Shown: positions 12,856 to 25,374, counted from the stretch's first letter. The stretch is DNA of 64,000 nt from Endothia cerciana (GCA_026119935.1 JALRMH010000009.1:186001-250000); one strand, 5' to 3'. Program-made: numbers and translations. Notes: generated by a model from the letters alone, not told the origin.

Positions 12856-14169
12856 GCTCAATGATAATGAAAGAGGCTCTGGAAAACCATCTAGACTCTG
12901 TGTTTACATCTCATGCGTCATATAAACCAGCCCTTCAAAGAAAAAACACGATGAGCTTCGGCGTGCAAGGCCAAGCAGGCGGTGTTCTGAGTGTGTATAG
13001 AGGCTGTCTCAGTTCTCCGATATTTGACCGCGTGGAAATGTTGATGATAAGCCTCTTACAGCCGGGGGCATAACCAAAAGAAACAATTTGTTTGGGGGAA
13101 GACGATGGAGATAATTAAGGCTCATTAATTCAGTATACGACAGAGTTTCACAACAATACTACAAGTCCTGACCGAGTCCAGTCCATCAAGATCGCACAAC
13201 AACCGGTAGGAGGGGAATGTAAGGATATAATGAGGATAAAATTCAGGACATAAAATTAGTCCTGGAAAGGCTCGCTGATACGTGTGATGGCATTGCCAGA
13301 ATATTTACTTCCAGCTATTCCAAGGAATCTCTTGTCTCGACAGCCTTAACTCTTCTTCCGTAACGAACATCCATTCTCACCATGTTATCTTATTATAACA
13401 CATTTTTTCTACAATTTTTCCACTTTTTCATTTGAACTGTTCCTGTGGAAAGACTCCAAAAGGGGGCGTGCGTGACTGCTTTGGGCTAGGCAGTCTCTAA
13501 TGGTGATGTGATGCCACTTTTCGATGCCACTTCTCGCCGTTGAGTCGTTGACCCAGTGCTCCGTGTGCTTGAGGTTGAGCACTATGGTAAGCTCCCCCTC
13601 GTCCAGGTCGAAGTCAATTTCAATGGTATGGGAATCACCCTTCGCTGCCTCATCAAGAATCGCTGGATGTTCCTAGATGTGGGGTTCAAAAGGATGATGC
13701 GAAGTATGAGAGGTAGGCGCTGCCCTAGTCATCTTTGTGTGCCCCAAGCTTCGGCCAGAGGATCCTTCCAAAGTGATACTGCCAATCACGGGGACACACA
13801 CGAAACACGATAGTTGCTCACTTAAGGTAACTGTGATACCGACAGCGGCCTCGCCCATCACGTCAAGCTCTTGAAATAGAGCTTCAAGAAGAAGGTGGGC
13901 GGAGGGTTACCGGACGGGAAGCTTAAGGCTCTATTGATGCGGATAAGTGAGATGTTACCGGGACAATGGATCTTTACAATGCCTGCTTGCCTTGATATTG
14001 CAAACTTCCTTAGGTAAATTTCCTCATGGATGAGACTCAGTCTATAGACAGGCAAATTGTAAAGGCTCTTGGGGCCGCACTCGTCCGCGACATGAACAGA
14101 GTATGATGTATGCTCACTCATAACCTGACAAAACAAATATTTCTCATTTCTGAGTACCTGGAAATGTCA
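12856..14169. other. intergenic, nothing recognised
   Basis: About 1.3 kb, A+T rich around 13.35-13.45 kb with T-runs, and without a convincing coding segment. An open stretch of 85 codons at 13556-13813 on the plus strand has no family features. Confidence 0.45.
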
Positions 14170-15528
14170 TCACCGTGATTTAGGCGGCACATATACGGGA
14201 GATACTTCATGTAGCTCAAACCCCAGAGCCGAATTGTCCACATCACCACCATCGCCCTCATGACGGCTCCGTCGACCGTAGTTCACCGTGATCTCCTCGG
14301 TCTTCAGGATGCCGCCATGCTCCAGATCTCTCCCAAAGAACTTCTCGGACATGATGACCAGGCTGGTCACGCTCTCGCCGCTCTCGCTTATGCCAGCAAG
14401 GTCTCCGTCGCCGCCTTTGCGGGTGTACGTCCCGTCGCCCATCCTCCTGTAGCTCTGCCCCTGGCTCACGGTACTGCAAGCATAAGTACCGGTCCTGAAC
14501 GTGTTGGCGAATTGCGACTCCCCGCGTTCGCGCCGGGTCGAGCTCACGGCCTTGGTCAAAAGTGCCCGCAGCACGGGGATCGATGTGGCGATGATGGTGG
14601 TCGCCATCTCCGCGGCGGTCCACACAAAGAGTGTGGATTCGTCGTACGTATAGTCGCTGGAATACAGCGCAGGTATGTGATAGGCACGGAAGATGGATGT
14701 GATGGCGGCGCTATTCAGACATGTCAGTTAGAAGTATCAATCCGGGTGCCGAAATTGTTCGACTTCTCAGTGGGGCAAGATGACGGGTTTCTCAACTTAC
14801 ATGAACCCAAGGCTCATGCAGACGGCCACACCCAACTTCTCCTTCATATGCATCTTCAGGCGCATGATGACAGCCCATGGTACCATCGCGAGCAGAATAT
14901 CCATACCAGCCGAGTAGGTCGCTGCCGAGATACTGTAATAGACAATGACATGTTGGCTCCAACATATGCCACCACGCCCGCCGTTCCAGGCCGCGGAGGC
15001 TGGTTGACACCAAAGAAACTGCAGCATAGCGTTAAAGGTAAGGATAATGTTCATGGACACGATGATGAACCAGATGATATAGTATATCGTCCCGTCCGTG
15101 ATCCGGAGGAGGGTGATGGCGAAGGACGTCTTAGACCACGACGCACCCAAGACGGAGAAGACAGTAGCGACGACCACGACAAGCTGAAGGTCCTTGATCT
15201 TCACGTCGTTGCCCGTCACCGCATAGTGCCTGCCAACCCCAATCTTCACGGCGTACGTCGTCGCGCTTGAGAATGCGACTAGCATGAACCACGAGGCCAC
15301 CAGCAGCCAGTCGTCCCACCATAGTTGCTTGTGTGTCGTCAACTTCACGAATAGTCGAGCCCCGAGGAAGAGCGCGGCGAACGCCGTCATGGCCCAGCAG
15401 ACGGCCAGAATCATGGGTCCGAGATCGCCGCTGTCAGTGCGCGACACTTCTGCAACCCCACTCGGTACGGCCGTCCCACTGATCGTCACATCCGTAGTGT
15501 TGCTGGACAACACGTCCATGTTTGTCAT
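14170..15528 (-). CDS. fungal rhodopsin-like 7TM membrane protein (PTH11-type)
   Basis: Two exons (15528-14801 and 14710-14170) join over a 90-bp intron with GTAAGT donor, a CTAACTGAC branch region and TAG acceptor. The product is about 422 residues. A short extracellular N-terminus precedes seven hydrophobic helices; family marks include GARLFVKL, the LWWDDWL motif after helix 2, the Cys in FLWCQP and the RALLTK stretch after helix 7. This is the fungal rhodopsin domain (PF20684) of integral membrane proteins related to PTH11-like receptors. Members are thought to sense surface or chemical cues in the plasma membrane, but this one lacks an N-terminal CFEM domain. The cytosolic tail is hydrophilic and acidic. 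Confidence 0.88.
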
Positions 15529-17519
15529 CGTCGACGATGGTCGGCCTCAGGACACGCGAGGTCAAGAAGACAAATTGCTACGGATCCAGGCCGCCATATT
15601 GAGGAGAGAAAGACGCACAAGGTAGATCTAGGAAAAGGGGGCGATACTGGGCTGTAAAAGGGTGCCAGTCGAGTCCAGACATCTGGACAATGAATTACTG
15701 CAGCAATATGCTAAGCCCTGAGCCGTACGCGTTGCCAAACTTCTAGTTTATGCGCTCCACACCATGTCGCGGGTCCTCGGGATCGGAGGAGAGTCCCTGA
15801 AAGAGACAATATTGCCGCCGGAAGAAACACTTCTGTCGATAGCGTCCACATGGGATCGCTGTAAGTCCTTTTGACAGGCCACAGGAGGGTCGGGCTTGAT
15901 GCACTACGCGGGAAGGTAGGCTCTCTTCTAGTGTGTTTTGTATATATTAAATCCACCCCTGGATCTGTAGGGGTTCAAGACCGACATGCGACTTTCGACG
16001 CACATGGCCTTGCTCAAGGCCCGGCTCAGTCCTCTTTTGGTCCTGGACAGCCATAAATTTCAGCCGACAGGTGTGGCGACAGGTGTGGCGACCTGTGAAG
16101 TTGTCGGCAATAGGCGTATAGCTACACGAGTCACGCGTGCGGTCCATATAGGGGGGTACGCAGTGTCAATCCTTTGAGGTCGAGATCTCGAAGCGGTGTA
16201 TTTACAACTTACTCAAGCTATGTCCGATACGCGAAGTCGTGCGTGCTCAACCTTTACGACATCTTTCCTCATTCTGACTTCCCGAACACACAATGGCTTC
16301 AAGACCCTGGAAAGAAGTGGGCACCCAAGTCGATTCGCGCGAGTCCACCCTCCAGTGCCCACTGATTTACACACCCTACAGTAGCAATGCATTAGAGGGA
16401 CCGGCTTCAGCATCGGAAATAGAGGCGAAGCCGAGCTTCAAGTTATGGGACAGGAACGCTAATAAAGCAGGCCTGCCGTATTCACCAGTGCAGACCGACG
16501 TTGCATCTCGACATGGGCGCTGCCGGCTTGCGATCTACGACAGTTCAAACTGCAAATACCTTTCCGATCTGACGGACTTTCTATGCACACGAGAATGCCC
16601 CTGAGTAACTCGTTTGCAATCATAGGCTTGAAAGGCATAGTTTCTGTATCTCCGTTGAATTGGTGATCACGCTGCGGCGTGGAGCAAGAAACGAGGGGGG
16701 GAGAAGAAAAAAGAAACATTTTTTAAATAAAAAAAAAAATTGCGTGATGATCTGCATCGACACAGGATAGTCTTTTATGCTTGAGATGTCTCATGTAGAA
16801 CCCACCGGCCGGTCCTGATACAGGACACCTTCCAGGGAAACCGTCTCCATTGTTCATCTCCAGATTCCATCTCCACCAAGATGCCCGGTCCACAGCGAAG
16901 CCGCAGGGAGGTGCCGTACAATGAAAGAGAGGATGTCCCCAGCGACAGCGTCCCTATCCAAGTACTTACCGCAGCGGCGGCCCGCTGCGCTCCAACTCGG
17001 CCAGAGCGTGCCTGGGTGACTAGGCGAATACCTAGTAACTAGCTCGCCCGCAACCCGCGCGGCATCACTCGTTCCATCTGGTGAATACGAGGCAGAACTA
17101 GAAGCCGAGGCCATGTCAGGCTTGCTGACGAGGCCATGGTATCGAGGAAAGTCCATAGAAGCACGAAAATCGGCAGATAACAGCGTTGAAATGTTGCGGA
17201 TCCCTTGTGGACATATCGACGGCTTCTCAAGGCAATCTATTTTTAAATTCCGAAACAACTACGAAGGCGACGGTGAGGGGGAGAGCAGGGAAAGCTAAGG
17301 CCTGTTTCTGCAAGTTCAGTGGAGCAGTCGAGCAGCCGATAGCCGTCCGGAAGACGAAGATGCCGAGTCGCCTCCTCAGGCCATCGTCACCGACTTCACC
17401 TCTGGGCCTTGAACTTGATGTCAAATCCCGTCTTTTCACTCGATGCGTCAATTTTCGAGAGCATGTTTTAAGGAAAAGGACCTTTGGCTCCCTACGGAAC
17501 CTCTTATTGTAGCCACATT
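15529..17519. other. intergenic, one weak open frame
   Basis: No supported gene. An open frame at 16293-16604 (103 codons, plus) begins with a good CACAATGGC context and ends in a Cys-containing segment, but no domain is recognisable and no introns are needed. A minus-strand open segment at 16854-17258 likewise has no family features. An A-run lies near 16729-16739. Confidence 0.35.
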
Positions 17520-19491
17520 ATGGCGCATGATGAGAGTCTCACAGTATGGCCCGCCAGCAAAGCCGGATCCTACCAAGTCCGAACCATCGCCGACCAGGTG
17601 CCGAGCCCGGACCCGGAGGCGACGGAGCAAGCGGCCGACGTCGTGTGCTCGACCAACCCTCAGTATTATACGGCTCATGCGCCCATGAATGATAACGAGG
17701 CAGCAGCCCGGTTGAGTGTCGGCCATCACCTCCTGCATCAGGTTGACCATGGCGATGACGAGGCCAACGTCACGGGTATCGGCACCGGCGTCCCCAAGCC
17801 GGTCGCCCTCAGACTGTACGCTTCGCACTTTCTCTCCACCTGGAACTCCCGCCTCTTTGAGTTCGGTGCGGCCCTTTTCTTGACGTCTGTCTTCCCTGGT
17901 ACGCTGCTTCCCGTCTCTGTATACTCTCTCGTGCGCAACGCCGGATATATCCTCCTTGCGCAGCCGCTGGGAACCTGGGTCAACAAGGGCAATCGTCTCA
18001 ATATCGTACGGGCGTCGATTGTTGGGCAGCGGGTCCCGGTAGCTGTCTCTTGTGCCCTATTGCTGGTACTGGAGCAGGAGGGGAGCAGGTTAGGCTATCG
18101 GAAGGACGACGGCATCTTTGCGATCATTGTGCTCCTGGCGGTGGCGGAGAAGCTGTGCTCTACTATGAACACGATATCAGTTGAACGGGACTGGGTCGGT
18201 ACCGCTACAACTCGGACAGGCGCCCCACACCGCGCTGACACTCGTTGTTGACAGGTAGTCGTCATTACAGAAGGCAACGAAACTGCTCGTCGAAGTAAGT
18301 GTCTCCGGACTCTCATCCGCTCTGCAAGTAGCGTGCGTGACTCATCCTATTCAAGCTATGAACGCACGGATGCGCCGGATCGATCTGTTTTGTAAGCTCA
18401 TGGGCCCTCTCACGATCTCTCTGGTGGCCATAGCCTCCACCAAGATTGCCATCTACACGACCTTGGGCATGAATATCGCATCCGTTCTTGTGGAGTACAT
18501 CTTCATCGAACAGGCAAGACACTGTGCCTCCTCCAAAAAGAGAAGATTTCTTCCCGTTCATGGTGACTGATTGACTGGTAGGTTTATAAGCGAGTGCGTG
18601 GACTTGAGCGGGCAACTGAGGCGGCTACTGGCGCGAGTGAGGTCGAACCCAGGCGGGTACATAACACTGAAGGCTCAAGTCAGAGGCCAAGAGTAGTAGC
18701 GCCAAAGATACTCGTGAACAGCATCATCAACAGCATGCTCCCCGTCGAATCACTGCCATTCTACTTCAAACACTCAGCCTTCCTCGCATCCTTTGCTCTG
18801 TCTCTTCTCTACTTCACCGTCTTGTCCTTCTCGGGCCAGATGATCACCTATCTCATATCCGTCGGCTACACATCGTGGTACGTCGGTATCGCCCGCGTCG
18901 GCAGCAGCATTTTCGAGATCAGCGCGACCTGGGCCGCGCCCTTCTTGATGAAGAGGATTGGGGTCATCCGGGCTGGTATATGGAGTCTGGCTTGGCAGAT
19001 GGCATGTCTCGCTGGCGCGCTGGGCTGGTATTTCTTAAATTTTGAGGGGATGGGCACGAAAAGCCTGTTCTCTGCCACCGGACTTGCAGTTGGCGTGGCC
19101 TTGAGTCGGGTTGGCCTGTGGGGATACGACTTATCTGCGCAGAATATCATACAAGATGTGAGTCTTCAGGCTGTCCACACACCAGAGCTTCTTGCTATAT
19201 CTCCGTGACGATATCGAAATGGGCTGACGGTGGCCCGGCGCGCAGGAAGTCGAGGACGACCACCGGGGCACCTTCTCCGCCGTTGAGGCTTCTTTCCAGA
19301 ACCTATTCGAAATGCTTTCCTACGCGACGACCATCATATTCTCTCGACCGGACCAGTTCCAGTATCCTGTTATCATATCAGCTGTTGCCGTCTATATCGC
19401 GGGAGGGCTGTATGCTTACTTCCTGAGGAAGCGTCGTGGACATTGGTTCCATGCGCCGCCTTGTATCCGGTCAAAGGAGCAACATAATTGA
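17520..19491 (+). CDS. ferroportin-family (SLC40) metal transporter
   Basis: Five exons: 17520-18194, 18255-18294, 18356-18513, 18582-19157 and 19246-19491, giving about 564 residues. Family marks are RLYASHFLSTWNSRLFEFG in helix 1, NTISVERDW at the end of exon 1, NARMRRIDLFCKL after exon 2, and EVEDDHRGTFSAVE in the last exon. Ferroportin-type proteins are multi-helix plasma-membrane or organelle exporters of iron or other divalent metals; the substrate of fungal members is not settled. The first intron can be cut at two register-shifted sites (after TGG at 18194, or 4 bp later at both ends), which give the same protein. The third intron (18514-18581) has a GC donor, CAG|GCAAGA, instead of GT. 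The ATG at 17520 opens a hydrophilic N-terminus of about 100 residues before the first helix. Confidence 0.9.
18514..18581 (+). other. GC-AG intron in the ferroportin gene
   Basis: The exon ends in CAG and the intron begins GCAAGA, ending TGGTAG after a CTGAT/CTGACT branch region. Only this cut joins the conserved FIEQ segment to VYKRVRGLE in frame; no GT donor nearby does so. Confidence 0.75.
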
Positions 19492-19561
19492 TCCTTCCGC
19501 CCTGTTCCGAGAGCAGTCTCCATAGCCTATGCCCACCGGTCCCCCTCCCCCCTTTCCCCTT

Positions 19562-21036
19562 TCAGCTGAAGCCGTCAGACGCCGTGCGAAGCTTTGTCGG
19601 GATGGACATGTGGTCATCACCGCTGGCCATAGTGTTTTGTCTGATATGCTGAGCGCCGAAAGCTTGCTGGATATCAGGACCCAAGATGTCGGGGGGAGCG
19701 TTGATAACCGTGCGTCTGGTTGCTGATGCCCACTCGCGGATGACATTGAGAGCGCCGAATACTACTTCCTCAATGATATTCTGGGTGTAGCGGTTGCTCC
19801 GGAGTATCTGCCGAGCCTTGGTGTGAAAGAAAGCAATAAGTGAGGTGATGTCTTCGGAGAGGCGCCCGTCCATTAATAGCGAACGTAGCTTCATCTCGAC
19901 ACGATCCGGGAAGATGGTGTCCCAAATCACGTTCCATTGGGCCACAGCGTCATTTCTGTCTTTTGGATAACGGCTCATGCTTTCTCTTTGAGCCTCGCTG
20001 ATGCCCTCAGGTTCATTGACCATTCTCACTTGGCACGGTACGAAGGCTTCGGAGTGCACCCTCCGTGCCGCGTCATCCTTGAACTTCTTCTTGCACCGAC
20101 CACATAAGAGGGGCTTCATATGTTTCCTTCGGAGGTGTTGTTTCACGTCTCCGATGCGTCTGAGCTTGCGCTTCAGGCAACGCCGGTACCGTACAGGGTC
20201 CTGCCACACGAAGGGACAAGTGAAGTGGCTCTTACTGCGAGTCCATTGCCGCGGCCCGTCAGTGGAAGACTCACTGTCCGATGTGTGCGTGCTCTGAGCC
20301 GAGGAGAGCGACGACTGTAGCGGCTGGTCCAGGGATTGTTGAAGGGCCGTTAAATGGCGGGTGGCGACAGGTCCGTAGGACCCAGATTTGCGAAAGGTAG
20401 AGAGGGAGGGACTTCCGGGCTCATCAAGACTCAAGGCCGGGTCACTAAGCGGGTATGGGCCCCAGCCAGTAATTGGAAAGTCAAGTGATGGACTTGCCAG
20501 GCTGTCGAGTTGACCGGCAAGGACATCACCGTCATGGATCCATGCACTGGTGTCAGGCGTGAGGCCCTGTGGCATGACACACGCAGGTGATGCCGAAGTA
20601 TGGTGAGATTAGAACGTCTGCCATGATGTGAGGGGCGGGCCCCATGTTCAGGGGTGTACATTCTAGGTCGACCTGAGGCTCTGCTGCGACCTGAGGCTCT
20701 CTCAGCAGAGCCGCATCCTCCTCCTGACTATAAGGCCGTGGCTGGTTGACTGAGGGCCTTGTCTGGTCTCTGTCTGTCCTCCGTTCGTAGGTGCACTTTT
20801 TGCAATGCTCATGTGGGCAGTCAATCTTCGTGCCGGTGCACTTTGGTGACATCTCGAGGGGTGTTGGACCCTCACCACATTTGCACTGTAATAATTACGG
20901 CACTCTGCAGTCAGCTATGGTATAAGTTTGTAAATCTTCCAAACTTGCTGTGACTTGCGCAATACCATACGATATCACCTCCGCCATGAAGACCTGCCGC
21001 ATTCCATTGTTGATCTGATGACCAAGTCTCAGCCAT
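19562..21036 (-). CDS. fungal C2H2 zinc-finger protein with N-terminal Cys-rich motif
   Basis: Exon 1 (21036-20959) starts MAETWSSDQQWN and ends at WYC; the second exon begins at 20885 with CKCGEGP. This rebuilds the WxCCxCGxGP...C...CxHxxCxxC zinc-binding motif seen at the start of many plant-pathogen proteins. A further intron must link this frame to the long last exon, which most likely resumes at 20566 after CACAG; its donor is uncertain (CAG|GTCGAC or CAG|GTCGCA are candidates). The last exon (20566-19562) holds the fungal C2H2 region: CPFVWQDPVRYRRC, DVKQHLRRKH, then LCGRCKKKF and AQWNVIWDTIFPD. These are presumed nuclear DNA-binding regulators. The gene ends 70 bp from the ferroportin stop, tail-to-tail. 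Confidence 0.75.
20886..20958 (-). other. GC-AG intron in the C2H2 gene
   Basis: Donor GC|GCAAGT, the optimal GC-AG consensus, and acceptor TTACAG with a GCTGAC branch site about 25 bp before it. This is the only cut that joins WYC to CKCGEGP and rebuilds the zinc motif. Confidence 0.65.
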
Positions 21037-23094
21037 TTCTATCTATGACCACGATCCGCAGATGCCTCTAGCGTTCAGTCGCACCAGGTAGCTCTACTAT
21101 GTCTACTGGTTCCGGTTGGAATTGCGATCTCGGGAATTGTTTTGTGTAGAAACGACGGGACTAGCCACAGGATGCGGAAAGGGAATAGGATCTGGTCAGT
21201 CTGGAGTGAGACTTTGTTCTCCTGGTGATAATGAAGAATCTGCGATGCGTGAATGTCTTTGCGCCAGGCAGCTCAAGTTTCCAATGCTACAGTGTTGAAG
21301 TGATAACTCCCCAATGTGTGAACACCACAGCGGCGGCCTACGAGACGAAGGCGCAGCCAATTACTTCCTCCACTGAGCCGCTCGTCATCCTGCATGGCAC
21401 CGAGACTTAAACGCCACGACTGTGCCTCCCACCCTCGGTCGAGCCAGTGGGATATGGAGCTATACTGTTTCTGGACTGGCGAAGAACACGACTGTGCTCT
21501 TCAAGCCAGGAATGAGCCAGTGGTGCATAGAGCTATGCTGATTCTGGATTGATGAATGCCACGAATGTGCTGTTCACCTGGATGTCGGCGGGCAGCAGTG
21601 AATACTGCAGCCGTGCTGTTCACATGCAGGCCTAACAATCATGGCGTGACCTGTGCCATCATGAAGTACGCCCCGCTAGAATGATTCCGCAAATGCTTGA
21701 GCACATTTGAGGTGCCGAGTTCTGAACAAATGATCCCTTACCTACAGTCAACAAGGCCTTTCCAAATTTGCCCTCGTAGCTGACTCAAGTGATCTTTAAC
21801 ACGTCAACAGTCCACTGGGGAGCCTCGACTTGTTGGGAAAGATAAACTGGGCAAAGGAGAAATATTTTCTATAAACAGTATTTCCCATGACTTGTGATGT
21901 GAATGTATGGTTCCAGAGTGTGCTCGACTATGCCAGCGACGGCCTCCAAATATCTAACTCAAGAATCCAATCCACAATAATATTTAAATCACTTCAGCCT
22001 ACTTAGCTTCTCGTAGACTGAACCGGCAATGTTTGAGTGATTAGTGTGGCAGTCATTGCAGAGTAAGTCTTCTAGCACTTCTGTGTCGAAGGATCTTGCA
22101 TGGGAACTTCCTCGTCTTCTGCCCTCAACTCATCGGCAGCACTGTTGAGTTCTATAAACAAGTTCTTACTCGCATCCTGAGATAGACCCTGTCTGATCAA
22201 GTGTGCTTTCGCTTTGCTGGGATTGCCAGCCATGTGTCAGACAAATGTCATCTCAAAGGGTCTCATATCGGTCTTTCTAGCAGGAGCATAACCTTGATCA
22301 GTTACCTGCGTGTTGAGAATTTCACATGTCTGCTTAGAGGCAGAAATGGCATATGAAAGAATGAATGGAATCACATGCGTTGTCTTGACTGTTGTTTTGC
22401 CCAAGCTCGCGTCCTCTCTGTTCAAAATCATGTAAATTTTGAAAACTGCCAGCCCCCATCATTAGCTTTAGTAGACTCTAGAAAGTGACTCGAAGAAGTC
22501 AAAATAATGATCGGGGACCCAACCACCCAAATATTGCTCCTGCACGAGCTGGAAGCCTTCAACAGTTCTCGGCGGGGATGCCATTTTTAGGCATCTGTTG
22601 CACTAAGAGTAACCATTATAGCGTTGGTGAGCAGAGCTTCAAGTGTGCACATACCTCAGCAGAAGAAAACAAGCACAAATCCAACGAAGGGATTTCCAAC
22701 TTCGTATACATATGTGCACGATGCTGAAAAAGCGAGCTTTACTAGTTGATGTGTCTCAACACCTTTGACTAGACCCAATTGTCGCAAAAGCGATCGCCTG
22801 TGCGTTGCACTGGCACTACCTCTTATATTTCCACACCAATCATTATGTTGGAACGCATTTTGTCCAGAAAGAGAACAGAACTGAACCCCCTTGTCAGACA
22901 GCAAACTTAAAATGACGAGTAGCTGTGGCTACGATGATCTCCGCTCCATTCCAAGGTCGCTATGCCGCGATCCTTCGCCTGGCAGATGGAGTACAGAAAC
23001 CACCTAACTGCGTCAAGAAGACATCTAGCGGCCTGTTACCTTCAATCTTCACCTCCATCTTTACTCTTTATCCTTTTCTATTATCATTTCGAAA
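21037..23094. other. intergenic with imperfect direct repeat
   Basis: About 2 kb without coding signal. It contains two diverged copies of a unit starting GAGCCAGTGG and running through GAGCTAT...TTCTGGA (see separate entry). The rest is A+T rich with stops in all frames. Confidence 0.45.
21441..21580 (+). repeat. imperfect direct duplication, two units about 73 bp apart
   Basis: Units begin GAGCCAGTGG at 21441 and at 21514. Both continue with a matching GAGCTAT, CTG, TTCTGGA and ...TGTGCT-TTC pattern. Several differences are C/T or G/A exchanges (for example GACTGGC versus GATTGAT), as expected of old duplicated DNA that has suffered transitions. Confidence 0.5.
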
Positions 23095-24293
23095 ATGCCG
23101 ACCTCGTCAATGCAGGGAGTCGAAGCCATCCTCGCGCGGCTGCAAGAAATTGGGTCTGCTTATGCGGAGCAGAAGCCCGGTGCTCGCGAACAGCTGCTCA
23201 ACCTCAGTCAAGCCCTGATGAGTAACCTGGAATTACCTGGCGAGGCTATCCAGCGCATAGGCTGGGCTGAGGTGGATGGCCACTGATATCACAACAACAT
23301 TCAGGTTCCAAGATGTGATATGGCTCGCTAACTGTTACAACCTGCCCGAGCTGTTCATCTTCGTATCGCGGTCGAGCTCAATCTTTTCGAAGCATATAAA
23401 TCAGAGCGGCTCGGATGGAATCAGCAGCAAAAAGCTTGCCGAGAAAGCCGGCGCTGATGCAGTGTTGATATGTGAGAAAGGCCGAGGAATACCATGAATG
23501 AATGAAAAGAGTCTCCTTGATATGCCCCTAACATATTAAAGCCCGCATCATGTTGATCGTGAGGTTATATCAAGGAAACTGTTGATCGTAAGGGCTACGC
23601 CTGCCAAGAACATATGCCCGGAAGCCGGTTTGGTGGTCCATATCAGGCCACGATAGCTTCGTTTCAGGAAACGCCACAGGCTCGTAAGTACGAGCTCTGA
23701 GCCAGAGTCTTCGGCGATAGTTACACATAAATAGCCTCGTCAGCTCCCTTGAGGAGCTCCGTAGTTGAAGATCAAGCTTCCACACTTGTTTATTCAACAG
23801 AAACAAGTGGATCAGGACCGACGGATCTTCAGGTCCTCAACATCATGAGGATGATATCTCCAGGACCGATATACGGACCTACACGACCTGCTGGACCTGA
23901 AACCTAAGTATCCGACTCTGCCTGGCAGGCTCGTACTTCAGGATCGGGCGGAAGTCATCGCCAATGTGGTGGGTGCCCGGGCCTACTACCCTCCATTCGG
24001 TTTTGCACGACTGGGAGTGACGATGACTGCATCAAAATCCTGGGATAGCTGAAGCCTGCCATGAAGCCTGGGTACTCGACTGTCCTGATCAACGAGATCA
24101 TTGTTCCCCGCCAGAGTTCGACTTGGCCAGTCACATCGATAGACCAGTTGATGTTGGTCTTGGGGGCAATGCAGGAAAGGACCGAAGCGCAGTGGGAAGG
24201 AATACTGAATCGCGCTGGAGTAGTCGGATTTCAGAAGATTTATAGCTATGCGATGGGATCTGAAAGCCTGATCGAGGCTAAAACGGTGTAAGT
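23095..24293 (+). pseudogene. decayed S-adenosylmethionine O-methyltransferase
   Basis: The start is intact: ATG at 23095 and about 59 residues ending IQRIGWAE, typical of sterigmatocystin-type O-methyltransferases. The intron at this conserved place (23272-23340) keeps a perfect CTAAC branch site but ends AA instead of AG, directly before PARAVHLRIAVELNLFEAY. The frame then shifts, with LAEKAGADAV in another frame. A middle part (about 23500-23860) is unrecognisable. Downstream pieces return in different frames: PTLPGRLVLQD and VIANV near 23.9 kb, SVLHDWE near 24.0 kb, DDDCIKILG-stop-LKPAM, then the intact C-terminal block KPGYSTVLINEIIVP...ERTEAQW...ESLIEAK ending at about 24291. Stops and shifts are spread along the gene, so it cannot make the enzyme. 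It points to a former secondary-metabolite locus. Confidence 0.85.
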
Positions 24294-24415
24294 GTTGGTC
24301 GGGAGGCATGCGAGCTCTGGCGGCTAAATACCATCAAAGCCACCACAAGACTTGATTAGCAACTTGTCTTTCTATTTCTACCTGATCGAACCATTAGAGC
24401 TGCCCAACCATCCCT

Positions 24416-25374
24416 TCACGGCAGACATGAAAGAATAGGCTGCAACTTGTTCAAGACGATGGCCTGGTCGGCCGCATCCGCGTCACTCTTGTCACTGGCG
24501 TTTCCCACGCTGATGCTGGCGTAGCACCTCGGAAAATTAACCACCATGGTCTCCGTCGGCAGGCGCTCAGAACCGCATGTCTCGACGTCGTCAGGCGTGA
24601 ACAGCGTTGCCGCGTTGATTCGGGAAAGGACGAACTTGATATCAGCTGCAGAGGAGCACATCAAGGCGTTGACGGCGGGGTAGTTTACGTTGAGCCAGAT
24701 GCCGTCTGGGAGATAGGGCTTTCCGGAGGCGACAAGGGCCTGCGTGACGTTTGTGGATAGGGCGGCATAGACGGACTGATATGTCTGGGTGGCGCTCGTC
24801 CACGCGACCTCACTCCCGGTCGAGCCGCTGAACGCTATGGCCGGAATCCCCTCGAGGGAAGCTTCGGCCGCGGCGCCGACAGTGCCCGAGATAAGCACGG
24901 TCGCTCCCGTATTATCTGGAGCACCTCATCAGCTTCTATAGACAGTATCACCACAAAGTCAATACACTATGAAAACTCACCTCCCACGTTGAACCCCGCC
25001 ACGGCGATATCCGGTAGTCCACCGAAGAAACCCTCCGAAACGTTCTGGATGCCATATCGCATGGACGTGACGGGGTATGAGTTGACGTAGTTGAACCGGG
25101 GCATCGAGCTGTTGGCGCCGACAGGAGGGCTTCCCGGCGGGCAGCTGTCGAATTCACAGCCATCGGTGACTTCAGTCGGCTCCGCATCGTCTGAGCCCGT
25201 ACCGGACTCATTCTCGGCTGGCGCAGAGATCACCACGCTCTCCCCGGCGGCCGTGAGTGAGTCGTAGAAGACGCGGATGTTTTTCTCAGCCCAGCCATCG
25301 TCGTTAGAGAGTACGATGTTTACAGCCCGTACAGCGAGTGGAGGGACGACCAGGGAGAGAGTCCAGAAACGCAT
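24416..25374 (-). CDS. secreted SurE-family acid phosphatase / nucleotidase
   Basis: Two exons (25374-24981 and 24915-24416) join over a 65-bp GTGAGT...CAG intron to give about 297 residues. A signal peptide (MRFWTLSLVVPPLAVRA) is followed at once by the SurE signature NIVLSNDDGW with the metal-binding Asp pair. FNVGDNTG...SGTVGAAAEA is rebuilt exactly across the splice and is the second family block. SurE proteins are metal-dependent phosphatases acting on nucleoside monophosphates and other phosphate esters; fungal secreted members act outside the cell or in the vacuole. Several N-glycosylation sites (NVT, NAS) fit secretion. The start is chosen at the signal peptide; upstream codons are open but not signal-like. 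Confidence 0.88.

Noticed and set aside
14260..15270. 336-codon plus-strand open frame
   Set aside because: It lies opposite the rhodopsin-like gene and runs through that gene's intron; no family features.
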